Origin: a bacterium
GTDB lineage: Bacteria > Bdellovibrionota > Bdellovibrionia > Bdellovibrionales > Bdellovibrionaceae
Direction of reading: 5' to 3'
Assembly: GCA_019752925.1 (NCBI GenBank)
Contig: JAIELP010000004.1
Coordinates: 62,001 to 126,000, forward strand
Length of the DNA stretch: 64,000 nt
The notes beneath the pieces were generated by a model. The model saw only the letters and a program-made list of their open reading frames with translations, was not told where the DNA came from and ran no database searches. The first letter of the stretch is position 1. Each line of letters begins with the position of its first letter. The position numbers were made by a program, and so were the translations under genes. Below are positions 54,855 through 63,190 of the stretch, piece by piece.

Positions 54855-55721
54855 ATGTCCGACGAAAATACACAGCTCAAAAAACAAGTAGCGGCTTTAC
54901 AAGCCGAGCTCGCTAAAAAAGACTCCGAAGTCATGACCTATCGTCAGGAGCTTCTGAAGTTTTCGCAAAAGCTGGATGTATTAATGTCGCAAATTGCGGG
55001 CGATATGAAACTTTTAAATCAAGTACAAAAAGTTTTAGCTCCTACTGAAATTCCCACTATTCCGGGTTTTGAGATCAGTCGTAAATTTGTGTATGGCTCA
55101 AAACAGGGTGGCGACTACTTTGATATTTTTGAACATGAAGATAAAATGAAGTTTGGGATGTTGATCGCTTCGTCGTCGGGCTATGCCATGTCGGCGCTGT
55201 TTATGTCGTTAATTTTAAAAGTTTCGCATGTACTTGAAGCTAAAAAAGGGAATTCTCCGGATAAAATCCTGCAGCAGATTGCCGAAGATTTAAAAAAGCT
55301 GGCCGCTCCGCAAGACTCTACCAGCGCTTTTTACGCGGTTGTGGATCGCCGGGATTTTTCTTTGCAGTTTTGCAGCGCTGGAAACATAAATGGTTATTAT
55401 TTGGCTCCGCAAAAGCCTTTACAGGTTTTAAAATCCACAAATAGCGCATTTAGCCAGCAGTTTTCTGAAAAATTGAGCCTAGCTTCTATCGAATTAGAGG
55501 CTAAATCTAAAATTTGTATAGTGACCGAAGGCCTGTCAGAGGTGCTTGGTACTGAAAACATTGTGAAAATCATGACCGATAACGCCAAAAATAGTGTTCA
55601 CGACTTACGCAATGAATTACTTTTTCAGGCCCAAAAAAAGTCCGGTTCGGAAGAGCCTTTACGGGATCAGACCGTAGTCGTAGTAGAAGTTAAAGACCGC
55701 ATGATTAAGCTAGCCAAATAA
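54855..55721 (+). CDS. SpoIIE/RsbU-type PP2C-like protein, probably inactive
   Basis: 288 residues. An N-terminal coiled coil (residues 1-60) leads into a PP2C-like phosphatase domain: VLAPTEIPTIPGFEISRKFVYGSKQGGDYFDIF (GGDYFD 85-90), a central SFYAVVDRRDFSLQFCSAGNINGYYL and a final LRDQTVVVVEVK. The second metal-binding Asp, normally in DVSGHG, is replaced by ASSSGYA (105-111). The enzyme may be inactive or a regulator. It might serve an anti-sigma/anti-anti-sigma circuit, none of which is seen nearby. Confidence 0.75.
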   Translation: MSDENTQLKKQVAALQAELAKKDSEVMTYRQELLKFSQKLDVLMSQIAGDMKLLNQVQKVLAPTEIPTIPGFEISRKFVYGSKQGGDYFDIFEHEDKMKFGMLIASSSGYAMSALFMSLILKVSHVLEAKKGNSPDKILQQIAEDLKKLAAPQDSTSAFYAVVDRRDFSLQFCSAGNINGYYLAPQKPLQVLKSTNSAFSQQFSEKLSLASIELEAKSKICIVTEGLSEVLGTENIVKIMTDNAKNSVHDLRNELLFQAQKKSGSEEPLRDQTVVVVEVKDRMIKLAK

Positions 55722-55733
55722 GTAAGCTTTTGA

Positions 55734-55766
55734 TAATCCTTTTGAATCACAAATTCAAAAGGATTA
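55734..55766 (+). promoter_or_regulatory. Hairpin covering the citrate synthase ribosome-binding site
   Basis: TAATCCTTTTGAAT (55734-55747) and ATTCAAAAGGATTA (55753-55766) form a perfect 14-bp stem with a 5-nt loop. The right arm contains the AAGGA ribosome-binding site, which ends 7 nt before the gltA ATG. Folded, it would block translation; no T-run follows, so it is not a terminator. Confidence 0.65.
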
Positions 55767-55769
55767 CAT

Positions 55770-56906
55770 ATGGCAGAAGTTAATATTTATGAAGGCGCTT
55801 TAGATAAAGGTCTTGAAGGCGTAGTGGCTTGTACAACAGCAGTATCTTTTATCGTGGGTAACACATTAATTTATCGCGGTTACACAATTGAAGACTTAGC
55901 GGCCAACTCAACTTTTGAAGAAACTACTTTTTTACTTTGGAACAATCGTTTACCAAATAAATCTGAATTAGAAGCTTTCAAAGCTGAATTAAATAAAAAC
56001 ATGACATTGGATCCTTCGTTTGTTGCGGTATTAAAAACATTACCTACAAATGTTCACCCAATGGCTTGGTTGCGTTCTGCAGTTTCTTTATTAGCTCACT
56101 GGGATGCTGACGCTAATGATATGTCGGTTGAAGCCAACCAACGTAAAGCGGTTCGCTTAACGGCAAAAATGGGTTCCTTAGTTACAGCTTTTGAAGCTAT
56201 TCGTAATAAACGCGAAATTTTAACTCCTAAGCCTGGCCAGTCTATGGCTTACAACTTTATGTACATGCTTAAAGGCACTGAGCCCGATGCGGAATTAGTA
56301 AAATTATTTGATACCTGTTTAATTTTACACGCAGACCACGAGTTAAATTGCTCTGCTTTCGCTACACGCGTAACGTCGTCTTCATTGTCAGACATGCACT
56401 CTGCTATTGTTTCGGCTATTGGCGCCTTAAAAGGCCCATTACACGGCGGCGCTAATGAGCAAGTGATGGTGATGTTAGCTAAAATCGGCACTATCGAAAA
56501 AGCTCAACAATTTGTTAAAGATGCTTTGAACGCTAAAGAAAAAGTTATGGGTATTGGTCACCGCGTTTACAAAGACGGCGACCCTCGTGCAGCCATTTTA
56601 AGAAAATTCTCGGAGCAGTTAACTAAAAAAATAGGTCGTCCTGAACTTTATGAAATGTCAGTGTTGATTGATTCAACAATGAATAAAGAAAAAGGCTTAA
56701 TGCCAAACGTAGATTTCTACTCGGCAACTGTGTACCACGCTATGGGAATTCCAACAGATATCTTTACTCCTATCTTTGCGGTATCTCGTATTGCGGGATG
56801 GATTGCTCATGCTAACGAACAGTACGAAAAAAACCGTATCTATCGTCCACGCGGTAAATGGCAAGGTAAAGAAGGCTTAACTTGGAAGCCTGCAGAACAA
56901 CGCTAA
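55770..56906 (+). CDS. gltA: Citrate synthase
   Basis: 378 residues, the short (CitZ-like) class. Catalytic residues are in place: GPLHGGANE (His225), GIGHRVYKDGDPRA (His264) and NVDFYSATVYHAMGIP (Asp315). The C-terminus PRGKW.. is usual. It condenses acetyl-CoA and oxaloacetate at the entry to the citric acid cycle. A strong hairpin masks its ribosome-binding site. The next gene starts in the stop codon. Confidence 0.96.
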   Translation: MAEVNIYEGALDKGLEGVVACTTAVSFIVGNTLIYRGYTIEDLAANSTFEETTFLLWNNRLPNKSELEAFKAELNKNMTLDPSFVAVLKTLPTNVHPMAWLRSAVSLLAHWDADANDMSVEANQRKAVRLTAKMGSLVTAFEAIRNKREILTPKPGQSMAYNFMYMLKGTEPDAELVKLFDTCLILHADHELNCSAFATRVTSSSLSDMHSAIVSAIGALKGPLHGGANEQVMVMLAKIGTIEKAQQFVKDALNAKEKVMGIGHRVYKDGDPRAAILRKFSEQLTKKIGRPELYEMSVLIDSTMNKEKGLMPNVDFYSATVYHAMGIPTDIFTPIFAVSRIAGWIAHANEQYEKNRIYRPRGKWQGKEGLTWKPAEQR

Positions 56907-57352
56907 TGAAATTATTTTTTGTATTAGCTGCAGCTCTTATTTTAAGTTCATGTTCGAGTTTAACTAAGGATCTTATAAAAGATCCTGAAGTTAAGGTGAT
57001 TGATTTTTCAGTTACAAACGTAACTTTAGAAGATGTGTCTATTGCCGTTAAAATGAATATTAAAAACCCTAATCCTATCCCACTTAATTTAGATCAAGTG
57101 ACCTATGCACTTAAGTTTTCGGGTAAAGATGTAACCGAAGGTACATTTTCAGAAGGTATAAAAGTTCCGGCTTCAGGCGAAAACAATGTAACCGTGCCTT
57201 TAAAATTTAAATATTCATCTTTAAATAGTTTGGTATCGAGTTTGTTTAACAATACTTTCACAAAAGAGTATGAAATAAACGGGTCGGCAAAATTGGGAAT
57301 TTTTAATATTCCTTTCAGTGAAAAAGGCGAAGTTAAATTTAATAAAAAATAA
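56906..57352 (+). CDS. LEA14-like lipoprotein
   Basis: About 148 residues from the ATG at 56906, which overlaps the citrate synthase TAA; an earlier in-frame start lies inside that gene. A lipoprotein signal ends LILSSC. The mature part is a LEA14 (WHy) domain: VIDFSVTNVTLEDVSIAVKMNIKNPNPIPLNLDQVTYALKFSG. Such proteins occur in stress-related envelope contexts; function here is unknown. Confidence 0.8.
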   Translation: MKLFFVLAAALILSSCSSLTKDLIKDPEVKVIDFSVTNVTLEDVSIAVKMNIKNPNPIPLNLDQVTYALKFSGKDVTEGTFSEGIKVPASGENNVTVPLKFKYSSLNSLVSSLFNNTFTKEYEINGSAKLGIFNIPFSEKGEVKFNKK

Positions 57353-57364
57353 TCGGGGTGAGCC

Positions 57365-57757
57365 ATGGCATCTGTGTTTACAAAAATTATTAACGGCGAA
57401 TTACCAAGTTACAAAATCCACGAAGACGAAAAAACAATCTCAATATTAACCATCGACCCAATCAGTCTGGGACACACTTTAGTTATCCCAAAAATGGAAG
57501 TGAACCACTGGTTCGACGTGCCGGCCGATATTTATACACAATGCGGATTAAACGCCCAACGAATCGCCAAGGCTATTAAAGAAGCTACGGGCTGTCCACG
57601 TGTAGGTACAATAGTCGCGGGTTTTGAAGTGCCTCATTATCATCTACACCTTATACCAGCTTGGAGCATTCCCGACTTAGACTTTAAACGTGCCCAGCGT
57701 AGATCCGAAACTGAGATGAAAGAAATTCAACAAAAAATTATTAGTTTACTGAAATAA
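57365..57757 (+). CDS. HIT-family nucleotide hydrolase/transferase
   Basis: 130 residues, normal HIT size. FTKIINGELPSYKIHEDE opens the fold, LGHTLVIPKMEV follows and the His triad is HYHLHLIPAW. HIT proteins hydrolyse dinucleotides or aminoacyl-adenylates. No Cys2 zinc motif at the start is seen. It follows the LEA14 gene after 12 nt. Confidence 0.88.
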   Translation: MASVFTKIINGELPSYKIHEDEKTISILTIDPISLGHTLVIPKMEVNHWFDVPADIYTQCGLNAQRIAKAIKEATGCPRVGTIVAGFEVPHYHLHLIPAWSIPDLDFKRAQRRSETEMKEIQQKIISLLK

Positions 57758-57892
57758 TATTCCAAAATTACACGTCTCATTTTCCACATTAGATCTTGTT
57801 ATGGATTAGATTAAATTTATCTAATAGTTGTTCATATTGAGATGAGGTATTCTTGTTTTAACCGTTCTAACGGTTTGAAAGGAGGTGGTGTT

Positions 57893-57943
57893 ATGGAATC
57901 GAAAACATATGACATAACAAAGGCGGAGGTGCTGACTTCATAG
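57893..57943 (+). CDS. 16-residue leader peptide inside the structured RNA
   Basis: ATG at 57893 with AAAGGAGGTGG some 8 nt upstream, a near-perfect anti-16S match, opens 16 codons (MESKTYDITKAEVLTS) and ends at TAG. Its last codons form the left arm of the inner stem, so ribosome position would decide which fold forms. This is leader-peptide-like geometry; no amino-acid run points to a specific sensor. Confidence 0.45.
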   Translation: MESKTYDITKAEVLTS

Positions 57944-58022
57944 GTCGCACAGAATGCTAGACTCGGTGAGGTTTACCTCCGCCGTGAGTCATATAAAAAA
58001 TATTATCTAATTATTGATAATA

Positions 58023-58065
58023 AAGAGGCCGGTAACAAGTGTATGTGACCGGCCTCTTACTTTTT
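58023..58065 (+). terminator. Rho-independent terminator of the structured RNA
   Basis: AAGAGGCCGGT and ACCGGCCTCTT form a perfect 11-bp stem with a 14-nt loop and are followed two bases later by five T residues (58061-58065). It separates the RNA unit from the gene at 58227. Confidence 0.88.
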
Positions 58066-58226
58066 GGGATACAAAATTTTAATTTTTTACGTGGAATTAT
58101 TCCACCTAACATTCAGATTCTGTTATTTTTTTAATCGATAAACAAAAATATATAATTAAATGTTGACCTGTTTAAAAACCGCAACTTAGGCTTTGACGTG
58201 CATAAAAAACTCATGGAGGAGAAGTA

Positions 58227-58649
58227 ATGCGGCAAATGATGTTGCTGCTACTGTTTTGTTTAGGACAAAACACGTACGCAGAAAATACACCTATATTCGA
58301 AATTCAAAAACCAATATTGAATTTTCATTTTGAACCAGTTCAACCCAAAGTTGGACAAAAAATTTCTGTTTTTGTGCAAACAGAAACAAGCTTTTTAAAT
58401 AACGAAGTTGTTTTAGAAGCTAAGCTCAATGAAACCACTCTTAAGTTAACTAATACCGGTGATCAGTTGTGGTCGGGCGTATTAGTTTTATTGGAAGCGA
58501 AATTGTCAGAAGAAACCGATCCGGCGCTGATTCAACAACTACAAGAAAAGATTAACAAAATTAATGATTTGGTGGTAAAATTGCAGACAGAGAAAAGCCT
58601 TCTTTTTAAAGAAGTCGGTGTTTCAAACCATTTGAATTTTTCAATTTGA
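58227..58649 (+). CDS. Exported protein of unknown function
   Basis: 140 residues. A signal peptide (MRQMMLLLLFCLGQNTYA) is followed by a beta-rich region (residues 20-90) and a helix (IQQLQEKINKINDLVVKLQTEKSLLF). GGAGGAG precedes the ATG. The next gene begins 6 nt after its stop, so both form an operon. No family is recognised. Confidence 0.7.
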   Translation: MRQMMLLLLFCLGQNTYAENTPIFEIQKPILNFHFEPVQPKVGQKISVFVQTETSFLNNEVVLEAKLNETTLKLTNTGDQLWSGVLVLLEAKLSEETDPALIQQLQEKINKINDLVVKLQTEKSLLFKEVGVSNHLNFSI

Positions 58650-58655
58650 GGGCCT

Positions 58656-59408
58656 ATGAAAAAAAAATATGTATTATATATTTTGGGTATTTGTGCACTA
58701 GGTGCGATTCTGTATGTAGGACTCCCACCTAAAGGCTTGGGAAGTAAGTCTGTTTTAACTAAAGCGTGTGAGGTGGCAACGCCAGATATTTCTTTACAAA
58801 CGGATATTGTTCAATCTATCGAAAATTTTTCGATTGTTAGATCCCTTAATTGGATCGACTCTCAAAAGAAACATAACTTTCCGTTGTCTTTATTAAAGTC
58901 TGACTTTGTAGGTGTATTTAAGAAAGAAAAAATTATTTTAGCCGCTGGAATTCCAAATACAGAAAAAGACAGTGAACTCTACCGTATTGAGATTTTAAAT
59001 GACACCTCTTGTGCGCTAGTCAAATACTTTAAAGATGATGCCAATACTGTTTTTGTGGGTTTATTAAATAATCCTTGGTATTTCCTTAAGTCAGTGTTAC
59101 AGGATTCATCGAATTCATTAACTATTAGCCATTTAAAGACATTAGGTTTCAAAGTTTTAGAAAAAAATGGTGACGAAATTATATTACATTCGTATCCAGC
59201 GTTGTCGATACAGCTTAAGATTAAAACCTCAGAAAGTTGTAAAGAATCTAACTGCGATGACTTTGCTGAGGTTGTGGAAGTAAAAAATGTTTATAAGCAA
59301 TTTATTATTGAAGACGATGCTGGAGCTGTTGTCTCGAAATCTAATCCAATCAATTATAGCCTAAATGAGCAAAAATTTCCTTTAGCTATAGGTAAGGATA
59401 CGCAGTAG
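58656..59408 (+). CDS. Membrane-anchored protein of unknown function
   Basis: 250 residues with an N-terminal membrane helix (YVLYILGICALGAILYVGL) and a large outside domain with four Cys residues (38 and three later, including CKESNC). No domain is recognised. It follows the exported protein gene and may act with it in the envelope. A weak hairpin (about 59418-59445) without T-run follows the stop. Confidence 0.65.
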   Translation: MKKKYVLYILGICALGAILYVGLPPKGLGSKSVLTKACEVATPDISLQTDIVQSIENFSIVRSLNWIDSQKKHNFPLSLLKSDFVGVFKKEKIILAAGIPNTEKDSELYRIEILNDTSCALVKYFKDDANTVFVGLLNNPWYFLKSVLQDSSNSLTISHLKTLGFKVLEKNGDEIILHSYPALSIQLKIKTSESCKESNCDDFAEVVEVKNVYKQFIIEDDAGAVVSKSNPINYSLNEQKFPLAIGKDTQ

Positions 59409-59499
59409 TAATAGCCCTTAAGATGCTGATTTAGAGCATTTAAGCTACAAAACAATAAATCTTACTTGTATTTATTTTAATTTCTCTTAAATTCAAAAA

Positions 59500-60891
59500 A
59501 TGCAAATTAACAGTTACATCGACAATGCCTTTTATCAGTCAGGTGCCCAGTTTATTAAGTTAAACCCATACACCTTGCAAAAGCTCCACGATGTGCAGTC
59601 GTGTGACCTGATGGGCACTGTGGCGGCTATCCAAGCGGCTAATAAAGCCTTTGTAGACTGGAAAGCCAGTTCGTTAGATGAACGCATCAACCTAGTAGAA
59701 AAATTCAAAAAAATTATTACCGAAAACAAAGACCAATACGCAGCCCTTGAAGCTTTAGACCAAGCCTTACCACTGTGGTTTGTTAAAAAAAGCTCCATCG
59801 ATATGGCCCTACAGTCGATTGATGAGCAAGTAGCAGCAGTTAAAGCGATGCACCCTAACTCAGGGATTCAGTATTCCCCAGTAGGCGTAATAGCCATCGT
59901 AGCCTCATGGAATTTATCTTTACGTTTAATCTTAGACCGCTTAGTTCCAGCAATACTGGCCGGAAACGCAGTAGTCGTAAAAATTTCCTCCCAATCCCCA
60001 GTTACAGCTTTCATTTTAGCCGATATACTAAAAAAATCAGAAGCCTTAGCAGGTTTAGTAAACGTAATTGTAACTGACGACGCCGAAGTAAAAAAAATAA
60101 TAGTCAGCCACCCTGGTGTTAAAGCAGTTTCATTTACAGGCAACATCCACTCCAGCAGCGAAATTTTAGCTTTAGTTAATAAAACTTCATTACAGAGCTT
60201 TAAAAAAATTCAAATTTCATCTGGCACTAAAAACTCCGCTGCAGTCATAGGAGAGCCGACTTCAGAAAATTTTAACGATATTATGAACTCGTTCATGTTA
60301 GGCCAAGGCCAAATGGCTTGGAACTCTTCAAGGCTATTCATTGTGGAAAAGCATGAGCAATTGTGGGAAGAACGTATAGCTGCTTACTTGAATAGTTTAA
60401 AACCCTCAGAATCCATCGAAGATAATTCAGTATGGACTCCGTGCCTAAAAAAAGAATCTTTTGATAAGTTCGACGAAATTAAACACATGGCTTTAGACGA
60501 CAAAGCAAAACTCTTACAAACAGGCTTTGTGTTAAATGACGAGCAAAAGAAAAACTTCCTACCGGCAGTGTTCACCAAAGACATGTCGAGATGTTCGACT
60601 TTGCAACAAGATCAAATCCATTCGCCTTTCTTTATTTTATCCACAGTGAAATACCCATTTGATATTCCGAAGTACTCCAATGTTTCGTATTTTGGTTTTG
60701 CAGCTCACCTGTGGGGTGAAAAAGAAAAGCTAACTAAGGTAGCCGATGCGCTCGACGTAGGTCTTGTTAGTTATAATAGATCGTCAGTAGATGTGGCCGG
60801 AGCGGTTAGCGGTGTCAAACAATCGGGCTTTGGGCTTCAGGATTTTCAAAGTTTTGGCGTTTTTTATTCAAACGTCAAAAAATTAACGTAA
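59500..60891 (+). CDS. Aldehyde dehydrogenase-like protein lacking the catalytic Cys and Glu
   Basis: 463 residues with the ALDH fold: VGVIAIVASWNLSLRLILDRLVPAILAGNAVVVKIS (Asn138 retained) and KAVSFTGNIHSSSEIL. The catalytic Cys position (GQxC) reads GQMAWNSSR, so Ala273 replaces Cys. The general base in LELGGK is Gln238 in IQISSGTKNSA, with a 2-residue insertion. It probably binds a nucleotide but cannot oxidise aldehydes by the usual route. No Shine-Dalgarno is visible before the ATG. It converges with the next gene, stops 3 nt apart. Confidence 0.8.
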   Translation: MQINSYIDNAFYQSGAQFIKLNPYTLQKLHDVQSCDLMGTVAAIQAANKAFVDWKASSLDERINLVEKFKKIITENKDQYAALEALDQALPLWFVKKSSIDMALQSIDEQVAAVKAMHPNSGIQYSPVGVIAIVASWNLSLRLILDRLVPAILAGNAVVVKISSQSPVTAFILADILKKSEALAGLVNVIVTDDAEVKKIIVSHPGVKAVSFTGNIHSSSEILALVNKTSLQSFKKIQISSGTKNSAAVIGEPTSENFNDIMNSFMLGQGQMAWNSSRLFIVEKHEQLWEERIAAYLNSLKPSESIEDNSVWTPCLKKESFDKFDEIKHMALDDKAKLLQTGFVLNDEQKKNFLPAVFTKDMSRCSTLQQDQIHSPFFILSTVKYPFDIPKYSNVSYFGFAAHLWGEKEKLTKVADALDVGLVSYNRSSVDVAGAVSGVKQSGFGLQDFQSFGVFYSNVKKLT

Positions 60892-60894
60892 GTT

Positions 60895-61092
60895 TTACTG
60901 TAATGAATGAATTTTGGCGCGGGTTCTGATTTCGCAATCGGGGCACGTAGCTTCTTCTTTAATTTCACCATCGCCTACAGTTTCAAATTTTAATTCAAGG
61001 GTAGCATTGCAGAGTACGCAGTTACATTGAAGCTTTAAGTACGCTTGCTGGCTGGCTGAATCGGTTTTTTCGTAGTAGTTAATATCTTTCAT
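60895..61092 (-). CDS. Small protein with possible zinc-binding Cys pairs
   Basis: 65 residues with CNCVLC (23-28) and CPDC (50-53), spaced like a zinc ribbon. Otherwise polar. No family is recognised. GAGGAGTACGCC before the ATG is a fair ribosome-binding site. It lies between the ALDH-like gene and ddl. Confidence 0.6.
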   Translation of the reverse strand: MKDINYYEKTDSASQQAYLKLQCNCVLCNATLELKFETVGDGEIKEEATCPDCEIRTRAKIHSLQ

Positions 61093-61239
61093 GGCGTACT
61101 CCTCAGTTCATTTCCACACTTAGTGGGTGAATTGATTCATATGCAAGCGCTGTGCACAATCTTAAGTCGGTCCAGAGGTAAAACACTTTAGTGGTCGGTT
61201 GAAAAGCGACTAACTAAATGTAGTGGTGAGCGTAAAAAA

Positions 61240-62322
61240 TTAAAAACTTAATTTCAATTGATTGTCGGTGATGTGAGTTTCAAACGCCAAATTTATGAGG
61301 GCGGTGATCAGGTCTTTATACTGTATACCGGTGGCCTGCCACATTTTAGGGTACATCGAAATTTGTGTGAAGCCCGGAAGCGTGTTGATTTCGTTTACAA
61401 ACACGGAGCCATCTTTTTTAAGGAAAAAATCCACACGGGTCATGCCATCGCACCCCAAAGCCTTATAAGTTTTGATAGCCATAGCTTGAATGTTTGCAGT
61501 TTCATCTGCCGAGATTCGGGCTGGAATTTGAATAACAGCACCGTCGGGATCAACGTACTTAGCTTCATAAGAGTAAAATTCGTGTTTAACAATGAGTTCG
61601 CCGGGTAAAGAAGCTTTTGGGTGGTAGCCGTGACCCATGACCGAGCATTCAATTTCGCGGCCTTCGATAAATTCTTCAGCTACAACTTTGTGGTCGTATA
61701 AAAACGAATCGTTTAACTTTTGCGTAAAATCCATTTCATTTTTAATTTTATGAACACCTACCGATGAGCCGGCATTTGCAGGCTTAATAAAAAATGGTGT
61801 ACCGATTTTTTTTACTAAATCGGCGTAAACGTAGTCTTCATCTTTTTTGAGAATAATAAACTTAGAATTCGGAATTTTGGCATCGGTTAAAATGCGCTTC
61901 ATGTAGTCTTTATCCATACCCACCGCGCTGCTTAAAACTCCGCAGCCGACAAATGGCAAATTTAAAATTTTAAAAAAGCCTTGAAGTGTGCCATCTTCGC
62001 CCATGGTGCCGTGAACAATCGGGAAGGCACAGTCTAAAGCAATTTTTTCCTGGGTTTTAATAACCATGAGGTAAGTTTTTTCGTGAAAAGTTAAAAGGCT
62101 TACTAAGTTTTGCCCCATCATTTCCGTATCGCTTATAGATTTATATTTTTTAAAAACTTCGGCGTCGCTAAAGTAATACCAACTGCCTTCTTTAGATATG
62201 CCGACTAAAACCGGATCGAATAATGTTTTATCAAGAGCAGCGTAAATATTAGAGGCTGAAACAATAGAAACTTCATGTTCAGCCGAGCGACCACCAAATA
62301 CTAAGGCAATTTTCTTTTTCAT
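61240..62322 (-). CDS. ddl: D-alanine--D-alanine ligase
   Basis: About 360 residues from the ATG at 62322 (the TTG at 62331 is unlikely). IALVFGGRSAEHEVSIVSA opens the ligase, and LPFVGCGVLSSAVGMDKDYMKRIL, FFIKPANAGSSVGVHKI, AEEFIEGREIECSVMG and FVNEINTLPGFTQISMYPKMW give the ATP-grasp core and D-Ala sites. It makes the dipeptide for peptidoglycan. The Ddl class with the Tyr/Ser triad is expected; vancomycin-type specificity is not evident. Confidence 0.95.
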   Translation of the reverse strand: MKKKIALVFGGRSAEHEVSIVSASNIYAALDKTLFDPVLVGISKEGSWYYFSDAEVFKKYKSISDTEMMGQNLVSLLTFHEKTYLMVIKTQEKIALDCAFPIVHGTMGEDGTLQGFFKILNLPFVGCGVLSSAVGMDKDYMKRILTDAKIPNSKFIILKKDEDYVYADLVKKIGTPFFIKPANAGSSVGVHKIKNEMDFTQKLNDSFLYDHKVVAEEFIEGREIECSVMGHGYHPKASLPGELIVKHEFYSYEAKYVDPDGAVIQIPARISADETANIQAMAIKTYKALGCDGMTRVDFFLKKDGSVFVNEINTLPGFTQISMYPKMWQATGIQYKDLITALINLAFETHITDNQLKLSF

Positions 62323-62341
62323 TAAAAACAATATTAATTAA

Positions 62342-63190
62342 TTATTGTCCAAATGTGTAGCTATTAACGTTGTAACATATGTCAGCTAACACTTTTTGCG
62401 GTACGCCCTGAATGTCATATAAAGAGCGTGTGCAGTAACGCAAAAGGCGAGATGAAAACGGTACATGCGGGCTTAAAATCAAAGTGTAGTGTATACGCTT
62501 TGGTTTTCCGTCAGATTCAAGCTCGTATTTACGGATTAAATCAAATTCAATTTTTTTAGCTGGAATTAAACAATTATAAATGTCGGCACAAGCATGTTGA
62601 TGAGCCGAGCTTGAAGGAACTTTGTAATTGATGTCGGTTACGACCAAGTTATGGCAGGTTTCAGGGTAGTTGCCTTCGTTGTAACAAGATCCCAGTGCTA
62701 AATTTTGCACCACTTGGAACATATACATAGGTTCATTGACGTCGGCCTGAGCGGTGGCTTGTTCATTTTGCTTAGCTGAAAGTGCAAAGCCGCTGTATTT
62801 TTGAAATACTTTACTCCATTGGCGTGTAGATTGTGATGTTTGCCCGCCGCCGTTATAGGAAATGGTGGTGGCTAAAACATTTAACTGTAAATAAGTAGAC
62901 GTGTTGTTAATACTTTGAATAGTAACATCCTGCTGCTCAATAGTTTGCGAGTTGCCTTCCTGAATAGATTGCGTCAGCACAATGCTGCTGACTTCATTGG
63001 GTTTCATGTCGTTGTAGTCAATAGGGCCAAAACCGTCTGATAAAGCCTGTGCGACAGATTCTGGTGGCACAGCATCGCCGAAACTTTCTTCTTCAAGGTT
63101 TTGTTTTTTTAAACAAGAGGCTCCAAAAAAAATAGCAACAAAGATTCCGGTTAAAATAATTCGTTTTTTAAGTAGAGTGAAGTTTTTCAT
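62342..63190 (-). CDS. Lipoprotein of unknown function
   Basis: About 282 residues from the ATG at 63190, which overlaps the stop of the upstream GNAT gene (ATGA); an earlier start lies within that gene. The lipoprotein signal ends FFGASC. The mature part contains Cys pairs (SCYNEGNYPETC, ACADIYNC) that may form disulfides. No domain is recognised. Confidence 0.75.
   Translation of the reverse strand: MKNFTLLKKRIILTGIFVAIFFGASCLKKQNLEEESFGDAVPPESVAQALSDGFGPIDYNDMKPNEVSSIVLTQSIQEGNSQTIEQQDVTIQSINNTSTYLQLNVLATTISYNGGGQTSQSTRQWSKVFQKYSGFALSAKQNEQATAQADVNEPMYMFQVVQNLALGSCYNEGNYPETCHNLVVTDINYKVPSSSAHQHACADIYNCLIPAKKIEFDLIRKYELESDGKPKRIHYTLILSPHVPFSSRLLRYCTRSLYDIQGVPQKVLADICYNVNSYTFGQ

Larger units (their letters stand above)
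57842..58065 (+). ncRNA. Structured RNA candidate with short leader ORF and terminator
   Basis: The 469-nt gap after the HIT gene holds a compact transcription unit. A small hairpin (AACCGT/ACGGTT, about 57860-57875) is followed by AAAGGAGGTGG and a 16-codon frame (57893-57943). Two nested long-range stems enclose a 44-nt loop: ATATGAC (57907-57913) with GTCATAT (57988-57994), and GGCGGAGGT (57922-57930) with ACCTCCGCC (57975-57983). ACCTCC (57975-57980) could instead pair with the Shine-Dalgarno GGAGGT (57881-57886), so two exclusive folds are possible. A strong terminator ends it. The promoter end is a guess; an ATTAGAT/ATCTAAT dyad lies just upstream (57805-57825). No known RNA family is recognised. 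Confidence 0.55.
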
